From positions 4,547,001-4,611,000 of the forward strand of contig NZ_CP157793.1 in the NCBI RefSeq assembly GCF_040110915.1: 64,000 bases of DNA. Direction: 5' to 3'. The stretch's first letter is position 1; each line of letters begins with the position of its first letter. The DNA is from Stappia sp. (GTDB lineage Bacteria; Pseudomonadota; Alphaproteobacteria; Rhizobiales; Stappiaceae). The position numbers and the translations under genes are program-made. This document shows, in pieces, positions 50,494 to 60,375 of this stretch. The notes beneath the pieces are model-generated. The model was not told the DNA's origin. It did not search any database and saw only the letters and a list, made by a program, of their open reading frames with translations.

Positions 50494-51270
50494 ATGAATG
50501 TCGAGGCCGTCCTGTCGGAGATCGAACGGGCAAGGTCCCTGGAAGACCTTCGCATCGTGCTCGACCGCGTGTCTGCCGATCTCGGATTCGCCGGCTTCAA
50601 CTTCATCGATGCCGGCCGACCGGATCTGGATGCGCCATTCTGGATGGGCACGACAGGCGCGCGCTGGGAAAGCGAATATGTGACCAACGGCTTCGTCACT
50701 GTCGATCCGGTGTTGCGCAGGGCGCGGCGGACGAACACGCCGTTTTGCTGGAGCGATCTGCCGTCGCCGCGTGCCAGTAGGGGGCGCAAGTCCGGCGCCC
50801 ATCGCACCATGGAGGCCGCCCGCGACCACGGCTTTCGCGACGGGTTGGTGGTGCCGTTTCACTTCACCGATCCGATCGGGCGCGTGCATTCCTCCTGCAC
50901 GTGTTTCTTCTGGAGCGGTCCCCTCCAGCGGTTCCGCGTCATGACAGGTACCTCGGCCCGCGATCTGCACCTGGTGATGATCTATTGGGCGCAGCGGGCG
51001 ATCGACCTGGTGGCGGTGGATGCGCGCGCCGGGGAGCCAGTCATCAAAACATCCGCCGGCGAGGCAGAGCCGGTGCGCCTCACCGACCGCGAGCGGGACG
51101 TGCTCGCCTGGGCGGCGCGTGGGCTCACCATGCCGGAGACCGCCGAGAGGCTCGGGTTGTCGGAGGATACGGTCGAATGGCACATGCGAAACGCGCTGTC
51201 GAAACTGGACGCGGCCAACAAGACCCACGCCGTCACCAAGGCGATCTATCTCGGCCTCATCGACGTGTGA
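50494..51270 (+). CDS. LuxR family quorum-sensing regulator
   Basis: 258 residues. The N-terminal autoinducer-binding domain (about 15-170) has the signal-pocket residues W58, Y62, D71, P72 and W86, equivalent to W57, Y61, D70, P71 and W85 of LuxR. The C-terminal helix-turn-helix (about 195-258) is typical: LTDRERDVLAWAARGLTMPE, then TAERLGLSEDTVEWHMRNALSKL. It should bind the AHL made by the divergent synthase and control that promoter and others. GGGGGG precedes the ATG. It forms one quorum-sensing module with the synthase, P450 and small protein. Confidence 0.94.
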   Translation: MNVEAVLSEIERARSLEDLRIVLDRVSADLGFAGFNFIDAGRPDLDAPFWMGTTGARWESEYVTNGFVTVDPVLRRARRTNTPFCWSDLPSPRASRGRKSGAHRTMEAARDHGFRDGLVVPFHFTDPIGRVHSSCTCFFWSGPLQRFRVMTGTSARDLHLVMIYWAQRAIDLVAVDARAGEPVIKTSAGEAEPVRLTDRERDVLAWAARGLTMPETAERLGLSEDTVEWHMRNALSKLDAANKTHAVTKAIYLGLIDV

Positions 51271-51388
51271 GGCCAATGGGGGCTTCGGCCGCGCTTGACT
51301 TGGGGAGGGCGGCGTATTCTATCGACTCGACAGTTGGCTCAGGGACGCCGGTCGCGCGATGCCGGGGCGGTCGATGCGGGGGGCGGTC

Positions 51389-51928
51389 ATGGAGTTCGAA
51401 ACGGATGTCAGGGGTCGGGAGCGGGAGATCGTCGCTCTCTTCGAGGATACGTTCACCGCGTCCGAGGGCGCGGAGGAAGGGGCGCTGATCGGCGCCTTCG
51501 TGCAGCGCCTGCTGCGGGAGACGCCGGCGCGGGACATGCACGTCTTCATGGGCGTCGAAGCGGGAAAAATGATCGCCGCGGCGATCTTTACCCGGCTCAC
51601 TTACCCGCAGGATCCGCGCGTCGTATTCCTCCTGTCGCCGATGGCGGTGGCGCCGGATCGTCAGGGCGCAGGGCACGGTCAGGCGCTTCTCGCGCATGCG
51701 CTTTCGGCGCTGAAGGCGGCCGGCGTCGACGCAGCGATCACTTATGGCGATCCCGTCTTCTACGGCAAGCTGGGCTTCCGCCCGCTGGCGGAGACCGACG
51801 CCGCCGCGCCCCTTCCGCTCAGCCAGCCGATCGGCTGGATCGGGCAGTCGCTGACCGAGACGCCGCTTGCCCCGCTCAAGGGTCCGTCGCACTGCGTTGC
51901 CGCGCTGAACGACCCGGCGTTGTGGTAG
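51389..51928 (+). CDS. GNAT family N-acetyltransferase
   Basis: 179 residues from the ATG at 51389. The acetyl-CoA fold is visible as FLLSPMAVAPDRQGAGHGQAL (motif A with the Q-G-x-G-H-G loop, about 88-108) and the later AAITYGDPVFYGKLGF (motif B, typical of YhbS-like enzymes). It acetylates an amine of unknown nature. It lies about 120 bases after the LuxR gene in the same direction; quorum control is possible but not shown. ATGs at 51359 and 51374 are alternative starts. A strong hairpin follows the stop. Confidence 0.85.
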   Translation: MEFETDVRGREREIVALFEDTFTASEGAEEGALIGAFVQRLLRETPARDMHVFMGVEAGKMIAAAIFTRLTYPQDPRVVFLLSPMAVAPDRQGAGHGQALLAHALSALKAAGVDAAITYGDPVFYGKLGFRPLAETDAAAPLPLSQPIGWIGQSLTETPLAPLKGPSHCVAALNDPALW

Positions 51929-51948
51929 GGCCGTCGCCGCGCCGCCCG

Positions 51949-51979
51949 GGAGCGCCCCGGTGCGGAGCCGGGACGCTCC
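51949..51979 (+). terminator. hairpin after the GNAT gene
   Basis: Nested perfect arms GGAGCG-cc-CCGG / CCGG-ga-CGCTCC close a 7-base loop, 21 bases after the stop codon. No U-run follows, so it is a hairpin of terminator-like position rather than a proven terminator. Confidence 0.4.
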
Positions 51980-52162
51980 GGTCGCGGGCCTCCGGCGCCG
52001 GGCCTGTTGCGCTGTTCGGACGACGCGCCAGGGCGAGATCGGTCGTTTCCTCAAGCCGCGCAAACGTCTGAGGCAAGGGGCGGAATCGCGCCTCGGGCGC
52101 CCTTGTCGCGCGCAGTCGGCGTGCGGCCGACCTCGGAAAATCTGACGTTGGACGGACCGCTT

Positions 52163-52181
52163 CGATAAAATTTATCTATCG
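52163..52181. promoter_or_regulatory. nested palindromes upstream of DUF3830 operon
   Basis: GATAAA-A-TTTATC (52164-52176) is perfect, and CGATA-N9-TATCG (52163-52181) is a second symmetric pair around it. It lies 78 bases before the DUF3830 ATG in the only AT-rich part of the spacer. Candidate operator; the LysR protein at 58.4 kb is a possible binder, but no T-N11-A box is obvious. Confidence 0.5.
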
Positions 52182-52258
52182 TCCGAATTTAGCATTACAA
52201 TTGGACAGTGCCGCATCCGTGCCTTGAAATGCCTGTATTCGAGAACGGTGAAGGTGCC

Positions 52259-52735
52259 ATGACAGACAAGAAGCTTTATCTGAAATTCGTCGAATCCGGT
52301 GTCCAGGGTATCATTTCCCTTTATTGGGAGACCGCGCCGGAGACCTGCAAGGCGCTGTGGGGCGCGCTGGAGGCGCCGATCACGGTTCCCGCCAGCCACG
52401 CCATCTTCTCGGGTCCGGAAATCATGATGGGTCTGCCGGAAAGCGCGCGGACCTTCGATCCCAAGGCGCTGCCGCCGGAGAACCAGACCGTGCTGCCCGA
52501 GCCGGGCGACATGTTGTGGTTCTATCAGCCCAAGAACTTTTTTAAGATCGACCCGGACGAGTTCTGGGAAATCGGCATGTTCTACGGCGTCGGCGGCCGG
52601 ACCTTCGGGCCCACGGGCTGGATCCCCTGCACCTACTTCGCGCGGATGACCGAGGGCCTCGACGCCATCGCCGAGCAGTGCAAGCTGATCCGCAAGGAAG
52701 GCATCAAGACGATCGAGCTCGGCCGGCTCGCCTGA
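52259..52735 (+). CDS. DUF3830 family protein (cyclophilin-like fold)
   Basis: 158 residues from MTDKKLYLKFVESG. DUF3830 proteins are small cyclophilin-like beta barrels of unknown activity commonly found with ABC transporter and amidohydrolase genes. Typical blocks are SLYWETAPETCKALWGAL, APITVPASHAIFSGPEI and LWFYQPKNFF. No signal peptide. It is the first gene of a unit continuing with a polyamine-type ABC transporter, an aldehyde dehydrogenase and LysR. It may act on the imported substrate (ring opening or isomerisation), by context only. Confidence 0.85.
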   Translation: MTDKKLYLKFVESGVQGIISLYWETAPETCKALWGALEAPITVPASHAIFSGPEIMMGLPESARTFDPKALPPENQTVLPEPGDMLWFYQPKNFFKIDPDEFWEIGMFYGVGGRTFGPTGWIPCTYFARMTEGLDAIAEQCKLIRKEGIKTIELGRLA

Positions 52736-52870
52736 GGGCGCGACATGCGGCCCCCCTGTCGGGAGACCGGCGCACGGACCAAGGGCCGCATGTCCCCGTC
52801 GCTCGAGACCGTTATCCAGAGAGAGCCGACAGAACAACCATCCGGAACAGGACTTGGAGAGGATCTGACA

Positions 52871-53917
52871 ATGACGTCGAAGAAGACACTTGCCCTTGCC
52901 GGCGCCCTTGCCGGGGTGACCGCGCTGACGACCGCCGGCGCGCTTGCCTCCGGCGAAACGCTGACCATCAACTCCTTCGGCGGCGCTTACGAAAAGGCGC
53001 ATCGCCAGTGCGTCATCACGCCCTTCGAGGAGGCCACCGGCGCGACCGTTCAGGTCGTGACCGCCTATTCGGCCGATGCCTTCGCCCAGCTGCGGGCTCA
53101 GAAGGACGCGCCGCAGTTCGACGTGATCCATTTCTCCGGCGGTCAGGAGATCGTCGGCGCCCAGGAAGGCCTGCTGGACCCCATCGACCCGGCCAGCCTG
53201 AGCAATGCCGCCGATCTCTACGACTTCGCCAAGGTCAACCTGGAGAAGGGCGAGGGGCCGGCCTATTCCATCGCCGCGATCGGGCTGGTCTACAACACGG
53301 AAACCGCCCCCAAGGCGCCGGCCAGCTGGACCGATCTGTTCGACGAGGCCTATGCCGACCACATCGTGCTGACCGACATCTCCAACGGCTACGGGATGCT
53401 CGGCTTCCTGATGCTCAACCAGGTGCGCGGCGGAACGTTGGACGACATCCAGCCGGGGCTCGACGCGGTGAGCGAATTGCTCGATAACGGCGCGCTCGTC
53501 GTGACGACGTCGCCCGAGATCCAGCAGGAATTCGCCCAGAACGACGCCTGGGTGGCGCCCTATGCCTCCGACTACGCCTTCACCCTGCGCAAGGCGGGCC
53601 TTCCGGCGGCCTTCGTGCCGGGCGCGGAAGGCACGCCGGCGAGCTTCATCACCACCAATCTCGTCGCCGGCCGCGACAACCAGGATCTGGCGCTGAAGTT
53701 CATCGACATGTCGATCTCGGCCGAGGCGCAGGCCTGTTTCGCGGAAGCCCTGCGCTACTCGCCGACCAACAGGACGGTCGAGCTGAGCGACGAGGTTGCC
53801 GCCGACGTCGCCTATGGCGAGGAGGCCGTGGCCGGTCTGCTGCGCTTCGACCCGACGAAGATCGAGGCCAATCGCGCGGCCTGGGTCGACGCCTGGAACC
53901 GCACCATCGCGCGCTGA
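52871..53917 (+). CDS. polyamine-type ABC transporter solute-binding protein
   Basis: 348 residues from the ATG at 52871, with GGAGAGG upstream. A signal peptide (LALAGALAGVTALTTAGALAS) directs it to the periplasm. The mature protein has the PotD-like two-lobe pattern: LTINSFGGAYEKAHRQCVIT at the start, DVIHFSGGQEI, YSIAAIGLVYNTE, and the hinge region WTDLFDEAYADHIVLTD. It belongs with the two permeases and ATPase that follow. The ligand is a small organic compound, possibly an amine, not defined by sequence. Confidence 0.9.
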   Translation: MTSKKTLALAGALAGVTALTTAGALASGETLTINSFGGAYEKAHRQCVITPFEEATGATVQVVTAYSADAFAQLRAQKDAPQFDVIHFSGGQEIVGAQEGLLDPIDPASLSNAADLYDFAKVNLEKGEGPAYSIAAIGLVYNTETAPKAPASWTDLFDEAYADHIVLTDISNGYGMLGFLMLNQVRGGTLDDIQPGLDAVSELLDNGALVVTTSPEIQQEFAQNDAWVAPYASDYAFTLRKAGLPAAFVPGAEGTPASFITTNLVAGRDNQDLALKFIDMSISAEAQACFAEALRYSPTNRTVELSDEVAADVAYGEEAVAGLLRFDPTKIEANRAAWVDAWNRTIAR

Positions 53918-54078
53918 CGGCGCGCGGAACCGGATCGCCGCGCACGCCCGCGCGGCGATCCATCTGTGCCTTGCGACGCGGCCCCGCGACGCGGCCGAGA
54001 CCGAAACCCGGCCGCGCGAGACGGCCGCGCCCAAAAACAACCGCGAAAGACAACCGCGAGACACAACGGGGACGCCGG

Positions 54079-54903
54079 ATGAGCGATCGCGCGGAAAATA
54101 CCCTTCTGCTCCTGCCCGGGCTGCTGCTTCTGGCGCTTGCCTTCTTCGTGCCCATCGCGCAGATGCTGGTCCTCTCCGTGTCGGGCGAGACCGGCTTCAC
54201 GCTGGAACATTTCGCCCGCTTCCTCGGCGATCCCTATTATCTCAACGTGCTGTGGCGCACCGTGCGGCTGTCGGTTCTGATCACGCTGATCTGCGTGGCG
54301 ATCGGCTTTCCGCTGGCCTACATCATGGCCCGCGTCGGCCCGCGCCTTCGGCTGTGGCTGATCGTGCTGGTGATCCTGCCGCTGATGACCAGCGTCGTGG
54401 TGCGCACCTTCGGATGGATGGTGCTGCTGAGCCGCTCCGGCCTCGTGCCCGACATTCTGCGCGACCTCGGGCTCGCCGGGCGCAACTTCTCGATCATGCA
54501 GACCGAGGCGGCCATCGTCATCGGCATGGTGCAGGTGCTCCTGCCCTTCATGACGCTGTCGATCCTCGGCGTCGTCACCCGCATCGACCCGCGGCTGGAA
54601 GAGGCCGCCCGCACTATGGGCTGTTCCTTCCTCAAGAGCCTGCGCACCGTGGTGCTGCCGCTCGCCGTGCCGGGCATCATCGCCGGCTCGCTGCTGGTCT
54701 TCACGCTGTCGGCCAGTTCCTTCGTCACGCCGAACCTGCTCGGCGGCGCAAGGATCCAGGTGCTGGCCGCCTCGATCTACCGCTCGGTGACACAGACGCT
54801 CGACTGGCCCTTCGCCGCCGCCCAGGCCGTGATCCTCTTCGTCGGCGTGCTGCTGATCCTCGTCCCTTACGCCCGTCTCGCCGGAGGCCGCTCCAATGGT
54901 TAG
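54079..54903 (+). CDS. ABC transporter permease (PotB type)
   Basis: 274 residues with six hydrophobic helices: an N-terminal helix (LLLLPGLLLLALAFFVPIAQ) and the binding-protein-dependent-transport core. The EAA loop that contacts the ATPase is EEAARTMGCSFLKSLRTVVLP. The start at 54079 avoids the Arg-rich upstream extension. In the 160-base spacer before it two short direct repeats (GCGACGCGGCC and ACAACCGCGA) are seen. The stop overlaps the next permease by 8 bases. Confidence 0.92.
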   Translation: MSDRAENTLLLLPGLLLLALAFFVPIAQMLVLSVSGETGFTLEHFARFLGDPYYLNVLWRTVRLSVLITLICVAIGFPLAYIMARVGPRLRLWLIVLVILPLMTSVVVRTFGWMVLLSRSGLVPDILRDLGLAGRNFSIMQTEAAIVIGMVQVLLPFMTLSILGVVTRIDPRLEEAARTMGCSFLKSLRTVVLPLAVPGIIAGSLLVFTLSASSFVTPNLLGGARIQVLAASIYRSVTQTLDWPFAAAQAVILFVGVLLILVPYARLAGGRSNG

Positions 54904-55699
54904 GTCCATCTCGCTGCCGCTGCGCCTCGCGACCATCGTCTTCGTCGTGCTGACGGCGGTGTTCCTGCTGGCCCCGCTCGTCGTGGTGATCGGCGTCTCC
55001 GTCTCCGAGAGCCAGTTCATCGCCTTTCCACCCAAGGATTTCTCCTTGCGCTGGTATGAGGCGGTGATCGGGTCCGACGCCTTCGTCGACGCGGCCTGGA
55101 TCAGCCTGCGCGTCGCCGTGCTGGTGACGCTGACCTCGACGCTGATCGGCGGTGCGGCGGCGATTGCCATCCACCGGCGGGCGCTGCCCTTCTCCGGCGC
55201 GCTGGCGACGGTCTTCCTGTCGCCGCTGGTGCTGCCGACGATCATCTACGCCATCGGCATGCTGATGCTGTGGAGCGCGATCTTCGGGCCCGTGTCCATC
55301 GTCACGCTGTGGATCAGCCACACGGTGATCACGCTGCCCTATGTGGTGCGCACGACGCTGGCGGTGCTGTCGGAATCCAATCCCTTCCTGGAGGAAGCGG
55401 CGCAGACCATGGGGGCGAACCGGTTTCAGCGCCTCTGGCTGGTGGTGGTGCCGCAGTGCCGCCCTGGCCTGATCGCCGGCGCCTTCTTCGCCTTCAACAT
55501 TTCCTTCGACGAGGCGGTGCTGGCGCTGTTCCTGCGCAAGCCGGGCCTGACGACCCTGCCGGTGCAGATCTACGGCCAGCTCGAGTTCAGCCCCGACCCC
55601 TCCGTCGCCGCGGTCTCGACGATCATGATCGCCCTGACCGTCACCCTGATCCTGATCATCGACCGCCTTCTGGGCGTGCAGAAATTCGCGAGTTCCTGA
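54896..55699 (+). CDS. ABC transporter permease (PotC type)
   Basis: 267 residues, six helices. It starts MVRSISLPLRLATIVFVVLT and has the PotC-like loop SESQFIAFPPKDFSLRWYE after helix 1 and the EAA motif EEAAQTMGANRFQRLWLVVVP. It pairs with the preceding permease to form the membrane channel. It overlaps that gene by 8 bases and lies 3 bases before the ATPase gene, so the three are coupled. Confidence 0.92.
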   Translation: MVRSISLPLRLATIVFVVLTAVFLLAPLVVVIGVSVSESQFIAFPPKDFSLRWYEAVIGSDAFVDAAWISLRVAVLVTLTSTLIGGAAAIAIHRRALPFSGALATVFLSPLVLPTIIYAIGMLMLWSAIFGPVSIVTLWISHTVITLPYVVRTTLAVLSESNPFLEEAAQTMGANRFQRLWLVVVPQCRPGLIAGAFFAFNISFDEAVLALFLRKPGLTTLPVQIYGQLEFSPDPSVAAVSTIMIALTVTLILIIDRLLGVQKFASS

Positions 55700-55702
55700 C
55701 CC

Positions 55703-56770
<1,068 letters not shown>

Positions 56771-56885
56771 CCCCGCGCGGCCGTGCGCGGCGCGGTCGCG
56801 GCTTGAAGTCCTGTCTCCCGCCGCGTCGTGGGCGTGCGGGCCCCTCGTCTTTTTTGTATTTCCTTGCCTTACGGAGTGTCCGGCC

Positions 56886-58319
56886 ATGACCGATTTCGAG
56901 ACCCGCCTGTTCATCGACGGTGCCTTCGTCGCGGGTGAAGGCGCGATGGAAACCGCCTTCGATCCGGCGCGCGGCACGCCGCTGGCCGAGGTCGCCTCCG
57001 CCTCGCGCGGGCAGGTCGACGCGGCGGTGGAGGCGGCGGCGCGCGCCTTCGCCGACTGGCGGCGCACGACGCCGAAGGAGCGCAGCCGCATCCTCTGGGC
57101 CATCGCCGACACCATCGAGGCCAACGCGGACGCCCTCGCGCGCGTGGAATCGCTCAATGCCGGCAAGCCGCGCCGCTTCGTGCTGGCCGGAGAACTCGCC
57201 AATGTCGCGGATGTCTTCCGCTTCTACGCGACGGCCGTGCGCAACATGCCGGGCATCGCGGCGAACGGCTATCGCTCGGACACGATGACCTCCATGTTGC
57301 GCCGCGACCCCATCGGCGTCGTCGCCTCCATCGCACCGTGGAACTATCCGCTGCTGATGGCCGCATGGAAGCTGGCGCCGGCGCTGGCCGCCGGCAACAC
57401 CGTGGTGATCAAGCCGTCCGAGAACACGCCGCTCAGCCTTATCGCGCTCGCCCGCCTGCTCGAGCCGCTGCTGCCGCGCGGCGCGGTCAACGTGGTGTGC
57501 GGCAACGGTCCGGACGTCGGCCAGCATCTGATCTCGCATGACCTTGTGCGCATGATTTCGCTTACCGGCGACGTGCGCACGGGTCGCGCGATCCTGAAGG
57601 CCGCCGCCGGTGAGCGCATCAAGCGCACCCATCTGGAGCTCGGCGGCAAGGCGCCGGTGATCGTGCTCAAGGACGCGGATCTCGACGCGGTCGCCGCCAC
57701 CCTGCGCGAGGCGAGCTTCTACAACGCCGGCCAGGACTGCACGGCCGCCTGCCGTGTGCTGGTGGCGACGGAGGCCGCCGAACCGCTGGCGGAGCGCCTG
57801 ACGGAGATGGTCGGCAGCCTCGTCTACGGCGAGCCGGAGCGCGACGACGTGGAGTTCGGCCCCGTTATCAGCGCCCGCCAGCAGGAACGCATCGCCGGCT
57901 TCGTCGAGCGCGCCCGCGCGGGCGGTGCCGAGATCCTCGCCGGCGGCAGCACGGGCACGGGCGCCGGCTTTTTCCACGAGCCGACGCTGGTGCGCGCGCC
58001 GATTGACGCGGAAATCGTGCAGAAGGAAGTCTTCGGCCCGGTGGTGACGCTGACGCCCTTCGAGACGCCGGAGCAGGCGCTCGGCTGGGCCAATGCCTCC
58101 GAATACGGTCTGGCGTCCTCGGTGTGGTCGCGCGACGGGCAGGCGGCGATGCGCATCGCAAACGCGCTCGACTATGGCGTCACCTGGATCAACACCCACG
58201 GGGTGTTCGCCACAGAGATGCCGCATGGCGGCACCAAGAACTCCGGCTATGGCTCGGACCTGTCGATGCAGTCGCTGCTCGACTACACCCAGGCCCGGCA
58301 CGTGATGATCGCGTCCTGA
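56886..58319 (+). CDS. aldehyde dehydrogenase family protein
   Basis: 477 residues, full-length NAD(P)-dependent aldehyde dehydrogenase. Catalytic C285 (NAGQDCTAACR) and general base E251 (HLELGGKAPVIV) are present, as is the SIAPWNYPLLMAAWKLAPAL cofactor region. The sequence most resembles gamma-aminobutyraldehyde and betaine-aldehyde dehydrogenases, which fits oxidation of an aldehyde formed from an imported amine. The preceding spacer is 115 bases with a possible promoter (TTTTTTGTATTT near 56850). Substrate not certain. Confidence 0.92.
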   Translation: MTDFETRLFIDGAFVAGEGAMETAFDPARGTPLAEVASASRGQVDAAVEAAARAFADWRRTTPKERSRILWAIADTIEANADALARVESLNAGKPRRFVLAGELANVADVFRFYATAVRNMPGIAANGYRSDTMTSMLRRDPIGVVASIAPWNYPLLMAAWKLAPALAAGNTVVIKPSENTPLSLIALARLLEPLLPRGAVNVVCGNGPDVGQHLISHDLVRMISLTGDVRTGRAILKAAAGERIKRTHLELGGKAPVIVLKDADLDAVAATLREASFYNAGQDCTAACRVLVATEAAEPLAERLTEMVGSLVYGEPERDDVEFGPVISARQQERIAGFVERARAGGAEILAGGSTGTGAGFFHEPTLVRAPIDAEIVQKEVFGPVVTLTPFETPEQALGWANASEYGLASSVWSRDGQAAMRIANALDYGVTWINTHGVFATEMPHGGTKNSGYGSDLSMQSLLDYTQARHVMIAS

Positions 58320-58442
58320 CGGGCGTCACGGCCGGGCGGAGATCTTCCGTGGCGGGCCCGGGTCCAGTATGTCTCAAGCCCGGGGACGGGGCGCGCGCGC
58401 TTGCGGCCCCGACCCCGAGCGACAGCTGAGCGGAACGGCCCC

Positions 58443-59363
58443 ATGCGTCTGGTGGACATGAAGACCTTCGTCGTGCTGGCGCGCAACCGGCACTTCGGGC
58501 GCACGGCGCAGGAGCTCAACACCACCCAGCCGGCGATTTCCTCCCGTCTGGCGGCCATCGAGCGCGAGATGGGCGGGCGGCTGGTGAACCGGGGCGATGG
58601 CCGGTTCACGCTGACGGCGGACGGCGAGCGGGTGCTCAGGCATTTCGAGGCGGTGCTGAGCGGCATCGACAGTCTTAAGGAAACGCTGGCCGGCGCCGAC
58701 CACCGCAGCCAGGAACCGCTGCGCCTCGGGGCCATCGATTCGGTGTCCTCGACCTGGCTGCCGCAGCTCATCGACGCGCTGCACCAGCAGTTTCCGGGAC
58801 TGAAGATCGAGCTGACCGTCGACGGCACCAAGCCGCTCGTCGCCGGCATGCGCAAGGGCGAGTTCGACCTGATCTTCTGTCTGCACCCGGTGCTGGACGA
58901 GGGGTTTCGCAGCTACAGCGCCTGCGTCTTCCAGATGAGCTGGGCCGGCTCGCCGACGCTGATCGATCCCGAGCGCGTCTATTCGGTGCGGGCACTCGCC
59001 GATCTGCCGATCATCTCCTTTCCCAAGAATTCGCCGCCCTATCAGATGGTCGCGCCCTATTTTCACGACGAACAGGCGCTGGCGTCCAAGCTGACCAGCT
59101 GCAATTCGCTGTTCGCGATCATCAACCTGATGATCGACGGCTTCGGCGTCGGGGCCGTGCCGACCGTCACCATCTGGCGGGAGCTGGAGATGGGGCTTCT
59201 CAAGACGCTGTCGGTGACGAAACGCTTCCCCGCCATGCAGATCATCGCCTCCTATCAGGCGGGCCTGCGGCAGGACTTCATCGCCCAGGTGGTGCGTCAG
59301 GCCAAGCGCAGCGCCGCCGACTATTGCGCCGGCGTGGCCCCCGGCATGGTTTGGATCGACTGA
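58443..59363 (+). CDS. LysR family transcriptional regulator
   Basis: 306 residues from MRLVDMKTFVVLARNRHFGR. The N-terminal helix-turn-helix (TAQELNTTQPAISSRLAAIE) and linker helix are typical, and the effector-binding domain begins near 90 (EPLRLGAIDSVSSTWLPQL). It follows the aldehyde dehydrogenase in the same direction and likely controls this uptake and oxidation cluster in response to its substrate. The gene ends 7 bases before the convergent CDF gene. Confidence 0.93.
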   Translation: MRLVDMKTFVVLARNRHFGRTAQELNTTQPAISSRLAAIEREMGGRLVNRGDGRFTLTADGERVLRHFEAVLSGIDSLKETLAGADHRSQEPLRLGAIDSVSSTWLPQLIDALHQQFPGLKIELTVDGTKPLVAGMRKGEFDLIFCLHPVLDEGFRSYSACVFQMSWAGSPTLIDPERVYSVRALADLPIISFPKNSPPYQMVAPYFHDEQALASKLTSCNSLFAIINLMIDGFGVGAVPTVTIWRELEMGLLKTLSVTKRFPAMQIIASYQAGLRQDFIAQVVRQAKRSAADYCAGVAPGMVWID

Positions 59364-59370
59364 CGCGGCT

Positions 59371-60375
59371 TCAGTCGCCGCAGCGGTCCGCGCCGTAGAG
59401 CGGGGCGTCGGCGTGCGGGTGGGTGCGGCGCTCGAACTCCAGGGTCGACCGGGCAATTCCGAAGCGTTGCGCCAGCAGCATCTTGATCTCGGCCTTGACC
59501 GGCTCCAGCCGCTCCCAGGCGTCGTCGTCCAGAACGACATGGGTGTCGAGCGCGACGGCGTGTTCCTGCATCTGCCAGAGACGGACCTGATGGACGTCGG
59601 CGACGCCGTCGACGGCGCGCAGGGCGGCGATCACCGCGCCGCTGTCGATGTGCGGCGGGCTGCCCAGCATCAGCGTGCGCACCGGTCCGCCGATCTCGGA
59701 GCCCGCGAGATAGAGAATGTAGAGCGCGATCAGGAGGGTGAGGGCCGGGTCGACCCAGCGCATGTCGTACAGCAGGATCAGCGCCCCGCCCGCCACGACG
59801 GCGACGGAGGACAGGGCATCCGACAGATTGTGCAGGAAGAGCGCGCGGATGTTCACGCTGTCGCGCTGCATCGAATAGGTGAGCAGGGCCGTCAGCGCAT
59901 CCACGACGAGCGCCACGCCACCGAGCAGGATGACGGTCCAGCCCGCCACTTCGGGCGGGTCCGCAAGCCGCATCGCGCCTTCATAGACGAGATAGAGCCC
60001 GACCAGGATCAGCGTGGTGTAGTTGATCAGGGCCGCGACGATCTCGATCCGTCCGTATCCGAAGGTCATGCGCGCGTCGGGCGGGCGCCGCGCGATCCTG
60101 CGGGCCGCGAAGGCGATGACCAGCGAGGCCATGTCGGAGAGATTGTGCAGGGCATCGGCGATCAGGGCGAGACTGCCGGACAGCAGGCCGCCGACCACCT
60201 GCGCCAGCGTCAGCAGCGCGTTGGCCCAGATGGCGAGCGCCACCCGGCGGTCGCCGCTATGCGGGTCGAGATGCGCATGTCCCCCGTGGTGCGCGTGGTG
60301 CTCGCGATGCCCGTGGTCATGGCCCGCATGCCGGTGCGTGTCGTGTGGCAAGTGTTTCTCCGTGTCGCGCCTCAC
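59371..60375 (-). CDS. cation diffusion facilitator (zinc/cobalt-type efflux)
   Basis: 334 residues starting at the GTG at 60375, which overlaps the iclR stop as GTGA; longer frames upstream are iclR shadows. A His-rich cytoplasmic N-terminus (DTHRHAGHDHGHREHHAHHG) precedes six helices. The metal site has the HD/HD pairs: ALIADALHNLSD and ALFLHNLSDALSS. The C-terminal ferredoxin-like domain runs from about 245. It exports Zn2+ or similar divalent ions using the proton gradient. Coupling to iclR is curious, as no functional link is known. Confidence 0.9.
   Translation of the reverse strand: MRRDTEKHLPHDTHRHAGHDHGHREHHAHHGGHAHLDPHSGDRRVALAIWANALLTLAQVVGGLLSGSLALIADALHNLSDMASLVIAFAARRIARRPPDARMTFGYGRIEIVAALINYTTLILVGLYLVYEGAMRLADPPEVAGWTVILLGGVALVVDALTALLTYSMQRDSVNIRALFLHNLSDALSSVAVVAGGALILLYDMRWVDPALTLLIALYILYLAGSEIGGPVRTLMLGSPPHIDSGAVIAALRAVDGVADVHQVRLWQMQEHAVALDTHVVLDDDAWERLEPVKAEIKMLLAQRFGIARSTLEFERRTHPHADAPLYGADRCGD

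Larger units (their letters stand above)
51929..52258. other. intergenic region between GNAT gene and DUF3830 operon
   Basis: 330 bases. A symmetric hairpin occupies 51949-51979. The middle is GC-rich and featureless. The end (52160-52205) is AT-rich with nested palindromes and presumably the operon promoter. No gene seen. Confidence 0.5.
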
